64,000 nucleotides of DNA from Limosilactobacillus reuteri (GTDB taxonomy: Bacteria; Bacillota; Bacilli; Lactobacillales; Lactobacillaceae): assembly GCF_020784725.1 (NCBI RefSeq), contig NZ_JAJGTZ010000044.1, positions 186,001 through 250,000 of the forward strand, given 5' to 3'. This document shows, piece after piece, positions 17,825-26,351 of the stretch; positions within the stretch are counted from its first letter, which is position 1, and every line of letters begins with the position of its first letter. A program made the translations under genes and the position numbers. The notes under the pieces were generated by a model that saw nothing but the letters and a program-made list of their open reading frames with translations, was not told the origin of the DNA and searched no databases.

Positions 17825-19561
17825 ATGACGACAAATGAAGATGAAATCAAGAAGTCAGCACGCTTGCGTAAGATTATGCAAGTGATGCGAAAATACCATT
17901 TTGTTAGTAATTTTTACCATCAAACTAATCCACAAGCAATTTGTCAGGCGTTACAAGAACTGGGACCGACTTTTATTAAACTTGGCCAAATATTATCAAC
18001 CCGTCCAGACCTTGTCTCACCAGCATATATTAAAGAACTTCGCCACTTGCAAGATCAAGTTAAAGCGGATAGTTTTGCAACTGTGGAGCAAACTTTTGAA
18101 GAAGAAACCGGGAAGAAAATTAATGAGGAATTTGCTAGCTTTGCGGAAAAGCCTTTTGCTTCGGCATCGATTGGACAGGTTCACCATGCGACGCTTAAGG
18201 ATGGAACACCAGTTGTTGTCAAAGTCCAACATCCAGAAGTTGGTAAGCTTGTTAATACTGATTTAGCCCTCCTAAGGAAAGCGGTGGTCTTATTTAAGTA
18301 TGTTCCGCAAGACATTGCAGTAGTTGATTTAGATAAAGTGATTGATGAACTCAGTACTTCATTATTAAGTGAGGTCAATACTCTTGAAGAAGCAAAAAAT
18401 GGAGAAGAATTTTACACATTAAATAACGGCGATGGGCCAATCTTAGTCCCTAAGGTATATATGAAATATTGTGCACCCAAGATTCTTGTTAATGAGGCGA
18501 TGGAAGGAAAAAGCATTCGGTATCGTTTTAAGCAGCCAAATGATAATGATCAAGAGGCAACGACCGTTAATCATGAAATTGCTACTACGCTCGTTAATAA
18601 CTTTTTAAAACAAGTTTTTGTTGACCATTATTTTCATGCAGACCCGCATCCAGGAAATATATTAATTCACGAATTACGTCCGGATGAGTCAGCAAGGCAA
18701 TACGCAACGACCAAACACCATGAAAAGACCATTTATAATACAACCATTAGTTATGATCAGCAGGAGGCATTACCAAATTACCGGATCATCTACCTTGATT
18801 TTGGAATGATGGGAAGGTTAAGTCCAGCTATGGCAAATAGTATTGCGAATATTGTGATTACTATCAACACAAAGGATACGCAAAAAATTGGGAAAGCAGT
18901 TTTAAATGTTTGTAATCGGACCGGAGAAGTTGACGAAAATGCATTTTATAAAGAACTTGGTGCCTTTATTCAACCATATTTTTCAACTGGCCTTGGTAAT
19001 ATTGATTTCGTGAAAATGCTGTACCAAATTGTTCAATTATGTAAGAAAAACCACCTTCAAATGCGGGGAGAGGTAACAATGCTAATTAAGGCATTTGGAA
19101 CCCTTGAAAGCTCGGTTGCTAAACTTGATCCTGAAATATCAATGCTTGAGGTTGCCCAATCGTTTGGGCGGCGTTATTTAAAACGAAACTTTAATTGGCG
19201 TTCTGCTATTGATAATAACCTAGTCAATTTTTTCCTTGCAAGTAAAGCAATGGGGAAGATGCCAGAAAGAATTAATGAATTGATCGATACATTTGTGAGC
19301 GGGGACGCCAAGGTTGATCTACAGTATAAAAATGAGCAACGAGTGCTAAAGCAAATAGAACGGTTAATGAACCGTTTTATGATTGCAATTATTTTGGCAG
19401 CAGTAATTTTAGGATCATCATTATTAGTCCAGGGGACACCAGCGGATTCGCATATCTATCGTTTAGGAGTATCTGGCTATATTATTGCAATCATAATTAT
19501 TATTCTTTTAGTTGTTACAGAAATTGTCCATAGATGGCGAAATTGGCGAAGGAAACGATGA
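17825..19561 (+). CDS. ABC1/AarF/UbiB family atypical kinase-like protein
   Basis: The 578-aa protein carries the UbiB signature. KLGQILSTRPDLVS near residue 52 is the KxGQ motif; ASIGQVHHA near 116 is the Ala-rich loop replacing the Gly-rich loop; VVVKVQHP provides the lysine; HADPHPGNIL near 275 and YLDFGMMG near 324 are the catalytic and DFG motifs. Two hydrophobic C-terminal helices (about 518-540 and 548-570) anchor it in the membrane. In other organisms the family supports quinone biosynthesis through an ATPase activity; its role in lactobacilli is unclear. The next gene starts 3 bp after the stop, so they form an operon. Confidence 0.9.
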   Translation: MTTNEDEIKKSARLRKIMQVMRKYHFVSNFYHQTNPQAICQALQELGPTFIKLGQILSTRPDLVSPAYIKELRHLQDQVKADSFATVEQTFEEETGKKINEEFASFAEKPFASASIGQVHHATLKDGTPVVVKVQHPEVGKLVNTDLALLRKAVVLFKYVPQDIAVVDLDKVIDELSTSLLSEVNTLEEAKNGEEFYTLNNGDGPILVPKVYMKYCAPKILVNEAMEGKSIRYRFKQPNDNDQEATTVNHEIATTLVNNFLKQVFVDHYFHADPHPGNILIHELRPDESARQYATTKHHEKTIYNTTISYDQQEALPNYRIIYLDFGMMGRLSPAMANSIANIVITINTKDTQKIGKAVLNVCNRTGEVDENAFYKELGAFIQPYFSTGLGNIDFVKMLYQIVQLCKKNHLQMRGEVTMLIKAFGTLESSVAKLDPEISMLEVAQSFGRRYLKRNFNWRSAIDNNLVNFFLASKAMGKMPERINELIDTFVSGDAKVDLQYKNEQRVLKQIERLMNRFMIAIILAAVILGSSLLVQGTPADSHIYRLGVSGYIIAIIIIILLVVTEIVHRWRNWRRKR

Positions 19562-19564
19562 TTA

Positions 19565-20380
19565 ATGATATATTTAAACTTAGTTAATGAATTAATTTGT
19601 GCGTTATGCTGGGGGATCACGATTAGGCTTATTTTGATCCGCCATTTAAATAGTGAAACTAAGGTGGCTAAATTCAATACGTTTGCGTTTACTTTGATGC
19701 TGCTCAACCTGGTAGTAGTATTGCCTATTTTTGCTTTTTTGCTTAAAAATTTACCGATTCAATCAGTGAGTTGGCTAAGTGCATTAGCAGTAACAACTAT
19801 TGACGTTTTAAGTACGCTTAACTTAATTTTATTTTGTGTTTTCAGTTCTTGTACCCGCCTGCAAAAATGTCCTACTACAGTTCAGGACTTTCTGGTTTTG
19901 GGGGCCGCTGTTAAACATGGCCAAGTTCCACCGGTTTTAGCTACTCGCCTTGATAAGGCCATCAGCTGTTGGGAAAATCATCAATCTGCAAAAATTATTG
20001 TTTCAGGGGGAATAGTACAGAAAGCAAAAGTATCTGAAGCAGAAGTCATGGCTGCTTACTTAATTGCTCACGGAATCCCAGCAAGAAAAATAATTCGTGA
20101 AACTCAAGCACTTAATACATGGCAAAATTTGACCTTCGCTAGTCAACTTATTAAGCCGCAAGAGATGGTTGTAGTAGTAACTAGTGATTTTCATGTTCTT
20201 CGTGCGAGAGCTTATGCAAGGAAGTTGGGATTAAACTGGTCATTTGTTAGTAGCAAGACGCCTTGGCGATACTGTCCCTTAACTTTTATTCGGGACTATC
20301 TCGGGATTATTCGGGACCATTGGTGGGTATTTTGCGTGAGCACGCTCCTTTTACTTTTAGTTGAATTTATTTTGAAATAA
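19565..20380 (+). CDS. YdcF/DUF218 family membrane protein
   Basis: This 271-aa protein has three N-terminal hydrophobic segments (about residues 3-25, 38-63, 72-95), then a DUF218 (SanA/ElyC-like) domain starting DFLVLGAAVKHGQVPPVL, with IIVSGGIVQKAKVSEAEVMAAYL and the TSDFHVLRARAYARKLG region, and a last C-terminal TM. DUF218 proteins influence cell-envelope polymer metabolism; the exact reaction is unknown. Translation begins 3 bp after the UbiB-like stop. Confidence 0.87.
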   Translation: MIYLNLVNELICALCWGITIRLILIRHLNSETKVAKFNTFAFTLMLLNLVVVLPIFAFLLKNLPIQSVSWLSALAVTTIDVLSTLNLILFCVFSSCTRLQKCPTTVQDFLVLGAAVKHGQVPPVLATRLDKAISCWENHQSAKIIVSGGIVQKAKVSEAEVMAAYLIAHGIPARKIIRETQALNTWQNLTFASQLIKPQEMVVVVTSDFHVLRARAYARKLGLNWSFVSSKTPWRYCPLTFIRDYLGIIRDHWWVFCVSTLLLLLVEFILK

Positions 20381-20428
20381 AATATGAGCGAGACAGAAGT
20401 GGAAAACAACCTTCTCTCGCTCATATTT
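20380..20428. terminator. Bidirectional intrinsic terminator
   Basis: A 14-bp stem, AAATATGAGCGAGA paired with TCTCGCTCATATTT, lies between the convergent YdcF-like and VOC-family genes. Confidence 0.88.
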
Positions 20429-20431
20429 ACT

Positions 20432-20824
20432 TTATTTATTCTTATATACTGCAATTTCAATCAGATTATTATCTGGATCATAAACGTAAAGCGAGGTCAT
20501 TTCGCCTTCTGCACCCTGTTTTACAATTGGTCCAGCAATTATATCAATATAATAGCTATTAAGATGGTGAACAATATCGTCAATACTATCGCCGGCAACT
20601 AAACATAGGTCAGCAGAGCCAATGGTTGGATGCGCCGCCTTTAGAGTAGTTGGTCGGTCAATTTTTTGTAAACGGATTAGCTGATGTCCACACCGCATTG
20701 TAATTAAGTCATTATTACTTTGTTCTTTAATTACCGGCATATCAAATACTTCGTGATAAAAGCGCATTGATTGCTCTAAATCAGTTACAGTTAAAACAAC
20801 GTGATCAATTCGTCGCATTTTCAT
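20432..20824 (-). CDS. VOC family (glyoxalase/bleomycin-resistance fold) protein
   Basis: The 130-aa protein has paired beta-alpha-beta-beta-beta units: RIDHVVLTVTDLEQSMRFYHEVF at the N-terminus with a metal His, and the final SLYVYDPDNNLIEIAVY with the metal Glu. Such small VOC proteins may be dioxygenases, isomerases or thiol-adduct enzymes, and the substrate is undetermined. Confidence 0.9.
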   Translation of the reverse strand: MKMRRIDHVVLTVTDLEQSMRFYHEVFDMPVIKEQSNNDLITMRCGHQLIRLQKIDRPTTLKAAHPTIGSADLCLVAGDSIDDIVHHLNSYYIDIIAGPIVKQGAEGEMTSLYVYDPDNNLIEIAVYKNK

Positions 20825-20937
20825 TATCTAAATCTCCCTTAAATTTTTAAATCAATATTATTATACAAGTTTCTAAATTGAAATAGCAAAAGTTGTATAT
20901 TGTATAATAAAATGATTGCAGATCTAAGGAGATTTTT

Positions 20938-21315
20938 ATGAATATAAAAACAATAATGAGTGTAGCGATTGGCGGCTTCCTCGGTGGAATCACTCGTTAT
21001 GAGCTTAGTGCCCTATTAGGCGGCGATGGAATTTTATATGCCAACCTCATTGGTTCATTTTTGCTAGCATTTATAACTTATTATTTTATTGAGCGGGGCC
21101 TATTAGCAGCATGGCTAAATGCCGGGATAGGAACTGGTTTTATTGGCGCTTTTACGACATTTTCAAGTTTAGCCACAACTATTGTTAAGCTTAAAAGCCA
21201 AGGTGTGATTGTGAGTATCTGTTATTTTCTTGTGAGCTCTCTTGGCGGCTTGACTTTGGCACTGCTCGGCTTTATGCTGGCACGAAAATACGGAGGTCCA
21301 CGGCAGAATGATTAA
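20938..21315 (+). CDS. crcB: Fluoride-specific ion channel subunit CrcB/Fluc
   Basis: CrcB/Fluc proteins form dual-topology dimers that export F-. The 125-aa protein has four TMs, GGFLGGITRYELS at the N-terminus, NLIGSFLLAF near residue 40 and the FTTFSSLATT motif near 79 with the phenylalanines and threonines that line the pore. A second crcB gene overlaps its end by 8 bp, as expected for a heterodimeric channel. No fluoride riboswitch was seen upstream. Confidence 0.93.
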   Translation: MNIKTIMSVAIGGFLGGITRYELSALLGGDGILYANLIGSFLLAFITYYFIERGLLAAWLNAGIGTGFIGAFTTFSSLATTIVKLKSQGVIVSICYFLVSSLGGLTLALLGFMLARKYGGPRQND

Positions 21316-21646
21316 TGTAGGTCTTGGAGCAGCAATTGGGGCCGTGATCCGTTATATCATTACAAGCTGGTGGAAAAAGTTAAGAATTGATTGGCCCCTA
21401 GCAACGCTATTTATTAATATCACCGGTAGTTTTTTATTAGGCATTCTTACCAAAAATTTTGCTAGTAATTCCTCGATCATGCTATTATTTGGGATTGGCT
21501 TATTAGGAGGTTATACTACTTTTTCGACTTTTAATGTTGAGTTAATTTCAATGATTGATGAAAAGCGATGGGGAATGTTCGCTGTTTATTTTGGCTTAAG
21601 TTATTTTGGTGGAGTTATTGCCGCCATCTGTGGAATGATGATATGA
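21308..21646 (+). CDS. crcB: Fluoride-specific ion channel subunit CrcB/Fluc, second subunit
   Basis: This 112-aa, four-TM protein pairs with the preceding CrcB. GAAIGAVIRYIIT, NITGSFLLGIL and GGYTTFSTFNVE are the N-terminal Arg helix, the central break and the pore motif. The 8-bp overlap implies translational coupling and roughly equal amounts of the two chains. The downstream uvrA-like gene starts 15 bp after the stop and may be part of the same transcript. Confidence 0.93.
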   Translation: MINVGLGAAIGAVIRYIITSWWKKLRIDWPLATLFINITGSFLLGILTKNFASNSSIMLLFGIGLLGGYTTFSTFNVELISMIDEKRWGMFAVYFGLSYFGGVIAAICGMMI

Positions 21647-21661
21647 AAGGAGTAAAAAATA

Positions 21662-24175
21662 GTGACAGAAACCAGACTACCAACGCAAATTGAAGTAAAA
21701 GGTGGAAGGGTCCACAATCTTAAGAACATTGATATCAATATCCCGCTACATAAATTTGTCGCGATTTCGGGATTATCTGGTTCCGGGAAAAGCTCATTAG
21801 CAATGGGAATTTTATATGAAGAGGGATCTCGCCGGTACTTAGAAGCGCTTTCTACTTACACAAGACGGCGGATAAAGTTAGGTGCTCAAGCTGATGTTAC
21901 AAGTGTTAAACATATTCCTTCAACACTAGCATTGAAGCAACGTCCCGCAATTCCATCTGAACGAGCAACTGTTGGAACAATGAGTGAGATGTTGAATGTA
22001 ATTAGGCTGATCTTTTCGCGACTTGGCGAACCGTTCTGTCCAAATGGGCATCGTTTAAAACCAAGTCTTGAAATTGCGGAGGTAATGAGTAAAAGTGGCG
22101 ATGAAATGGGACAATTAACCTGTCCTACTTGTGGCACAAAGTTTTATACCTATGGAGCAGAAGACTTTGCATTCAATTCTGACGGAGCCTGCTTACGATG
22201 TCATGGAACAGGAAAAGTTCGTGAATTGAATGAAAGTAAACTTATCGGGGATGAAAATCTCAGTTTAGCTGATGGGGCAGTTGCTTCATGGCATTTACCT
22301 GGACGAAACTTTATGCCGAGTGTTGCTGAACAGGCGGGTGTTCGCATCCATGTTCCATATAAAGATTTAACCCCTAAAGAAAAAGATTTTGTTTTAAATG
22401 GTCCACAAAAGAAGTTTAAGATGGACTTCCGCTCAGGAACAGGCCGTGTTTTTCATGACTTTAATGCTTTATATGAGAACGCTCATGAAGCGGTATTAGC
22501 ATCTGCGAAGAGTAGTAAAAGCGAACGAGCGCAAAAACGAATTAGTGAATTTTTCCATTATTCAACGTGCCCAGTCTGCCATGGGACACGGTTAAAACCA
22601 GAATTATTAAAACAATTAGCTGGTGGTTTAAATATTGCGCAAGTTAGTGATCTTACGCTTGGGGAATTAAGCAAGTGGAAGCAAGATGTATTAGCTTCTC
22701 TTCCTTCAGATATGAAAAAGATGGCGACTTCATTATTTAAAGAGTTTGATGATAATTTACGGCCATTATTGGAATTAGGCCTTGATTATTTAACTTTATC
22801 GCGAAACGGGAATACGTTATCGACAGGTGAATTACAACGTATTCAGCTTGCAAGAACTCTTCGAACCCAAACGACTGGTGTCTTATATATTCTGGATGAA
22901 CCTTCTATCGGCTTACATCCTGATAATATTACAGGTCTCTTAAATGTATTTAAGAAATTAGTGGCCCAAGGTAATTCATTAGTAGTTGTTGATCACAATG
23001 TTGATATTATCAAAGAAGCAGATTGGATTATTGAAATCGGCCCGGGTTCTGGAGAAAAAGGTGGAGAAATTCTTACGGAGGGAACACCATCGCAAATCGC
23101 TGACAACCCTCAGTCCAAAATTGGTCCTTATTTAAATGGGACAGCAGTATTAAAAAGCCGTCCGTTAACAAACGAACCAGCTAGTCAAGAGATTATCTTT
23201 GAGGTAAAAGATTATTACAATCTTAAAGATGTCCATGGAGCGATTCCAGTTAATCGGCTGACTGCTATCACTGGTTTTTCGGGTGCTGGTAAAACAAGTC
23301 TGATTCTTGATAGTTTGGTTCCCGCTATCCATGCTCAAGCAAGGGAAGTAAAATTACCTTCACAAGTTCGAAACTTATCAAGTCCGTTAAATGCAGTAGT
23401 GAGTGTTGATGCAGCGCCAATTGGTAAAACTAACCGTTCAACAGTCGCAACTTATACCAGTATTATGGATGACCTGCGGAAGTTATTTGCTGCCCAACCC
23501 TTAGCTAAAGAGAAACACTATACGCCCGCTTACTTCTCTTATAATAATAAGCAGGGAGCATGTCCAACGTGTGGGGGCGCGGGTATTGTAACTCTTGATA
23601 TCCAATTTTTGCCAGATATGCCACAGACTTGTCCAACATGTGGGGGAAGCCGATACAATGAAGAAATTCAAAAAGTTAAGTGGCACGGTTTTTCAATTGT
23701 CGATCTCTTAAAATTAGATGTTCGGGCAGCCATAAGTGTATTTAAGAAAGTTCCGAAAATTGCTCGTGAACTTCAATTATTGGATGAAGTGGGCTTAGGA
23801 TACCTGCATTTGGGTGAAAGTACGCCTAGCCTTTCTGGGGGTGAGGCGCAACGCTTAAAACTTGTTAAACACCTGAAGCATAATCAAAGCGAAACTTTAT
23901 TTGTATTTGATGAACCAACTATTGGCTTGCATCCTCTTGATGTTAAAACCCTTTTAGCAGTAATGCAGCAATTACTTGATCGGGGCGCTACAATCATTAC
24001 TATTACTCATGACTTAAATTTGATTATTAACGCAGATTATATGCTTGATATGGGGCCGCGTGGTGGTAGTAATGGTGGGAAAGTTGTCGCTCAGGGGAGG
24101 CCGCTGGATCTTATTCAAAAACCGGAAAGTTTAACCAACAAATATTTGGCAGAATATTGGTCAAGATTTAATTAA
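21662..24175 (+). CDS. UvrA2-type excinuclease ATPase paralogue
   Basis: An 837-aa tandem ABC ATPase of the UvrA family, with Walker A GLSGSGKSS near residue 39 and GFSGAGKTS near 538, signatures LSTGELQR and LSGGEAQR, and Cys pairs CPTCG/CLRCHG and CPTCGGAG/CPTCGGSR for zinc. Classical UvrA is about 940 aa; here only about 22 residues separate CPNGH from the first CPTCG, so the UvrB-binding insertion is missing. That places it with UvrA2/DrrC proteins, which are linked to tolerance of DNA-binding drugs rather than to the excision complex. The start is GTG behind AAGGAG. Confidence 0.9.
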   Translation: MTETRLPTQIEVKGGRVHNLKNIDINIPLHKFVAISGLSGSGKSSLAMGILYEEGSRRYLEALSTYTRRRIKLGAQADVTSVKHIPSTLALKQRPAIPSERATVGTMSEMLNVIRLIFSRLGEPFCPNGHRLKPSLEIAEVMSKSGDEMGQLTCPTCGTKFYTYGAEDFAFNSDGACLRCHGTGKVRELNESKLIGDENLSLADGAVASWHLPGRNFMPSVAEQAGVRIHVPYKDLTPKEKDFVLNGPQKKFKMDFRSGTGRVFHDFNALYENAHEAVLASAKSSKSERAQKRISEFFHYSTCPVCHGTRLKPELLKQLAGGLNIAQVSDLTLGELSKWKQDVLASLPSDMKKMATSLFKEFDDNLRPLLELGLDYLTLSRNGNTLSTGELQRIQLARTLRTQTTGVLYILDEPSIGLHPDNITGLLNVFKKLVAQGNSLVVVDHNVDIIKEADWIIEIGPGSGEKGGEILTEGTPSQIADNPQSKIGPYLNGTAVLKSRPLTNEPASQEIIFEVKDYYNLKDVHGAIPVNRLTAITGFSGAGKTSLILDSLVPAIHAQAREVKLPSQVRNLSSPLNAVVSVDAAPIGKTNRSTVATYTSIMDDLRKLFAAQPLAKEKHYTPAYFSYNNKQGACPTCGGAGIVTLDIQFLPDMPQTCPTCGGSRYNEEIQKVKWHGFSIVDLLKLDVRAAISVFKKVPKIARELQLLDEVGLGYLHLGESTPSLSGGEAQRLKLVKHLKHNQSETLFVFDEPTIGLHPLDVKTLLAVMQQLLDRGATIITITHDLNLIINADYMLDMGPRGGSNGGKVVAQGRPLDLIQKPESLTNKYLAEYWSRFN

Positions 24176-24179
24176 AGAT

Positions 24180-24228
24180 AAAGGCTCCAAGCGTCCGGGA
24201 AATCCGAATGTTTGGAGCCTTGTTTTTA
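24180..24228. terminator. Intrinsic terminator after the UvrA2-type gene
   Basis: Stem AAGGCTCCAA/TTTGGAGCCTT with an inner CC/GG pair is followed by TTTTT. It lies between convergent genes. Confidence 0.8.
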
Positions 24229-24238
24229 ATTAAGTTGC

Positions 24239-24931
24239 TTATTTTGTCATTGCTTTTTCTTCATGGTTTTGCCAAATTTTGCGAACGAGTAAGTAACAGC
24301 CAATTAGAATTAAAATCGCGATTGCAACACCGATCAGTCGTCTAATGTTACCCTTGAAAATAGCATCCCCCCCAAAGGCATAGAGAAAGGAGGTCGGTGC
24401 CATTCCCACGGTTACCATCGCCAAGTAATGTTTCCGACTCACATTTAAACGGGCACCAGCGTAGTTTACAAGTACACTGGGGATGACTGGAATCATAAAG
24501 CCGATGGTAAGTGCAATTAACGGGTGCTTTTGCTGCAAGAGGTAATGAAGGATCTTGTTTTTCTTTACTCGTTTGGAGAGGTTAACTTTTCGAATTATAC
24601 TCATTACAGTAGAGTTTCCTAAAATATTGCCAACCCAGTTAATCAGAAAACCAATAACCGGTCCATAACATAACCCGGCAAAGATACAAACAACGGAATT
24701 AGACATTCCTGGAATCGCATTTAGGATACCGATCAATGCTACAAGAAGAAAGATATCTGTAAAACCATGACTTCTAATCATATGAAGAAGCTTGGCCTTA
24801 TTATGAGCATTAAAGTCGAGCAGTAGATCAATCTCTGGTTTATATGTTCGATAAATGAAGTAGAGAACGATGACAGCGAGGATAATTGCGCCAACGATCA
24901 GCCACGTTTTATTTAATTTACGCTCTTTCAT
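24239..24931 (-). CDS. TVP38/TMEM64 (VTT domain) membrane protein
   Basis: The 230-aa protein has an N-terminal TM (residues 10-28), a VTT/SNARE-associated core (about 60-190) and a last TM (about 205-222). The core shows NAIPGMSNSVVCIFAGLCYG, the GNILGNSTVMSII segment and the re-entrant-loop-like GFMIPVIPSVLVNYAGA. VTT proteins are thought to be lipid scramblases or ion-coupled carriers; the exact role here is unknown. Its start overlaps the end of the upstream DUF2075 gene by 4 bp, so the two are coupled. Confidence 0.88.
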   Translation of the reverse strand: MKERKLNKTWLIVGAIILAVIVLYFIYRTYKPEIDLLLDFNAHNKAKLLHMIRSHGFTDIFLLVALIGILNAIPGMSNSVVCIFAGLCYGPVIGFLINWVGNILGNSTVMSIIRKVNLSKRVKKNKILHYLLQQKHPLIALTIGFMIPVIPSVLVNYAGARLNVSRKHYLAMVTVGMAPTSFLYAFGGDAIFKGNIRRLIGVAIAILILIGCYLLVRKIWQNHEEKAMTK

Positions 24932-26184
24932 AATTGTTTTTCCTCCTTTGGTAGCGTAAACCCAGCTTTCTTAAAAAGGGAGGTAAGAGAATGTCGTAAA
25001 AGCGGATCATGAGCGTAAAGATAAGTTCCATATACACCACGCTTGAATAAAACGTTCAAAGAATTCATAATCATTCTTTTTTCTAAACTCTTAATTTCAG
25101 CTGGATCAGTTAGGTCGTCACGTTTTTTGAATGCTTCAACATCTGTATAACGATCTAAATTAACTTGAAGTTGGTTTGTTTGCGGCGTTTGGCTAATCGG
25201 CGGACCGATAATAATGCCGGTGTAATTTAAGTCAAACCCCTGGCAAGTGTAGATTGAGCCAACTTCATCAATGGTTTGAGGCAATTCTGCCCAGGGAGTA
25301 ACTGTATAGTTATATTGATCCCACGGCATCTTAAATCTGCCTTCCTCAATGTAGTGTTTACCACCATCGAGCGTTGACGGATATCCAGACGTTGAAAGGA
25401 TGCGGGAAAGTCCTACTTCTTTATTACGTTGGACAATTGCTTTCCTCATTTCCTCGGCATCACTGTAAATGCGAAAATCATAATGATCACGGGCGGATGC
25501 TGGCAAAGCGGTTAATTTATAGTTAGTAAATTCATTAAACCACTTAACTAAGTCATCGCTCGCATTCATGCGAAACATGTGGGTCAAATGATAATCTTTA
25601 TGGGGATATTGATTCGTAATTGCCTGAAGTCGTTCAGGGGTCCAGAGACTTTTCATCCGTAAAACTTGGTATTGATCAAAGACAATTATGACAACTTTAG
25701 CGCGTTTAATAATCTCGACAAGCTGATTATCATGGTAAAAATTATTATAATGATCGGGTTTGGATAATAAAAGATGAGCTTCATCGATAACAGCAACATC
25801 AATGGTTTGGTTTTGATTATCCAATTGATTAATTAATGAGGTTGGCCGAGCGAAATCCTTTTTATATAACTCTTTTATTGGCCCGGCAATTTCTTTATAG
25901 ACTTTCAAAATTTCTGGATGGTTAACAAGAAAATAATTATTAGTATGATAAAGAACTGAATTTTGTTGTGTCCGCGCTTCTTTTTGAATACGGACGAATA
26001 ATTGTGATAAAATTACGCTTTTTCCAGTACCTGCATCCCCGTAGACTGTATATATTGCAGGATGATTTTGTGTTAGATGGTGTTTAGTAAATGAAATAAT
26101 GTCATTGACGAGTTGTTCTTGCTCTGTCGTTAATTTTTTAAATGGTGAGATTTTATTAGTTGCGGCGTTGTCTATATTTTTCAT
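24928..26184 (-). CDS. DUF2075 P-loop ATPase/helicase-like protein
   Basis: The 418-aa protein contains Walker A GDAGTGKSVI near residue 49 and Walker B VAVIDEAHLL near 130. Later come HMFRMNASDDLVKWFNEFTNY and a GSIYTCQGFDLNYTGIIIGP segment near 310, as in superfamily 1 helicase motifs V and VI. DUF2075 proteins are often labelled schlafen-like or ATP/GTP-binding; a nucleic-acid function is likely but unproven. It sits upstream of and overlaps the VTT gene, an odd pairing of a helicase-like and a membrane protein. Confidence 0.87.
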   Translation of the reverse strand: MKNIDNAATNKISPFKKLTTEQEQLVNDIISFTKHHLTQNHPAIYTVYGDAGTGKSVILSQLFVRIQKEARTQQNSVLYHTNNYFLVNHPEILKVYKEIAGPIKELYKKDFARPTSLINQLDNQNQTIDVAVIDEAHLLLSKPDHYNNFYHDNQLVEIIKRAKVVIIVFDQYQVLRMKSLWTPERLQAITNQYPHKDYHLTHMFRMNASDDLVKWFNEFTNYKLTALPASARDHYDFRIYSDAEEMRKAIVQRNKEVGLSRILSTSGYPSTLDGGKHYIEEGRFKMPWDQYNYTVTPWAELPQTIDEVGSIYTCQGFDLNYTGIIIGPPISQTPQTNQLQVNLDRYTDVEAFKKRDDLTDPAEIKSLEKRMIMNSLNVLFKRGVYGTYLYAHDPLLRHSLTSLFKKAGFTLPKEEKQL

Positions 26185-26351
26185 AACTATTTCCTTTTTA
26201 ACGAATTACTCTATTTAATGGTATCGAAATGCATGAATTTCGTCAATTTGAACTTGAGAGTAATTTACTCAATGCTTTAGAAAGTGTTAGAATGATAAGA
26301 GCAATAAGTATTACTAATTATTAAATGTAAAATCAAGAAGGAGTGGAATAG

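Noticed and set aside
20825..20937. Fluoride riboswitch upstream of crcB
   Set aside because: The expected conserved core and pseudoknot sequence could not be found in the 113-bp spacer.
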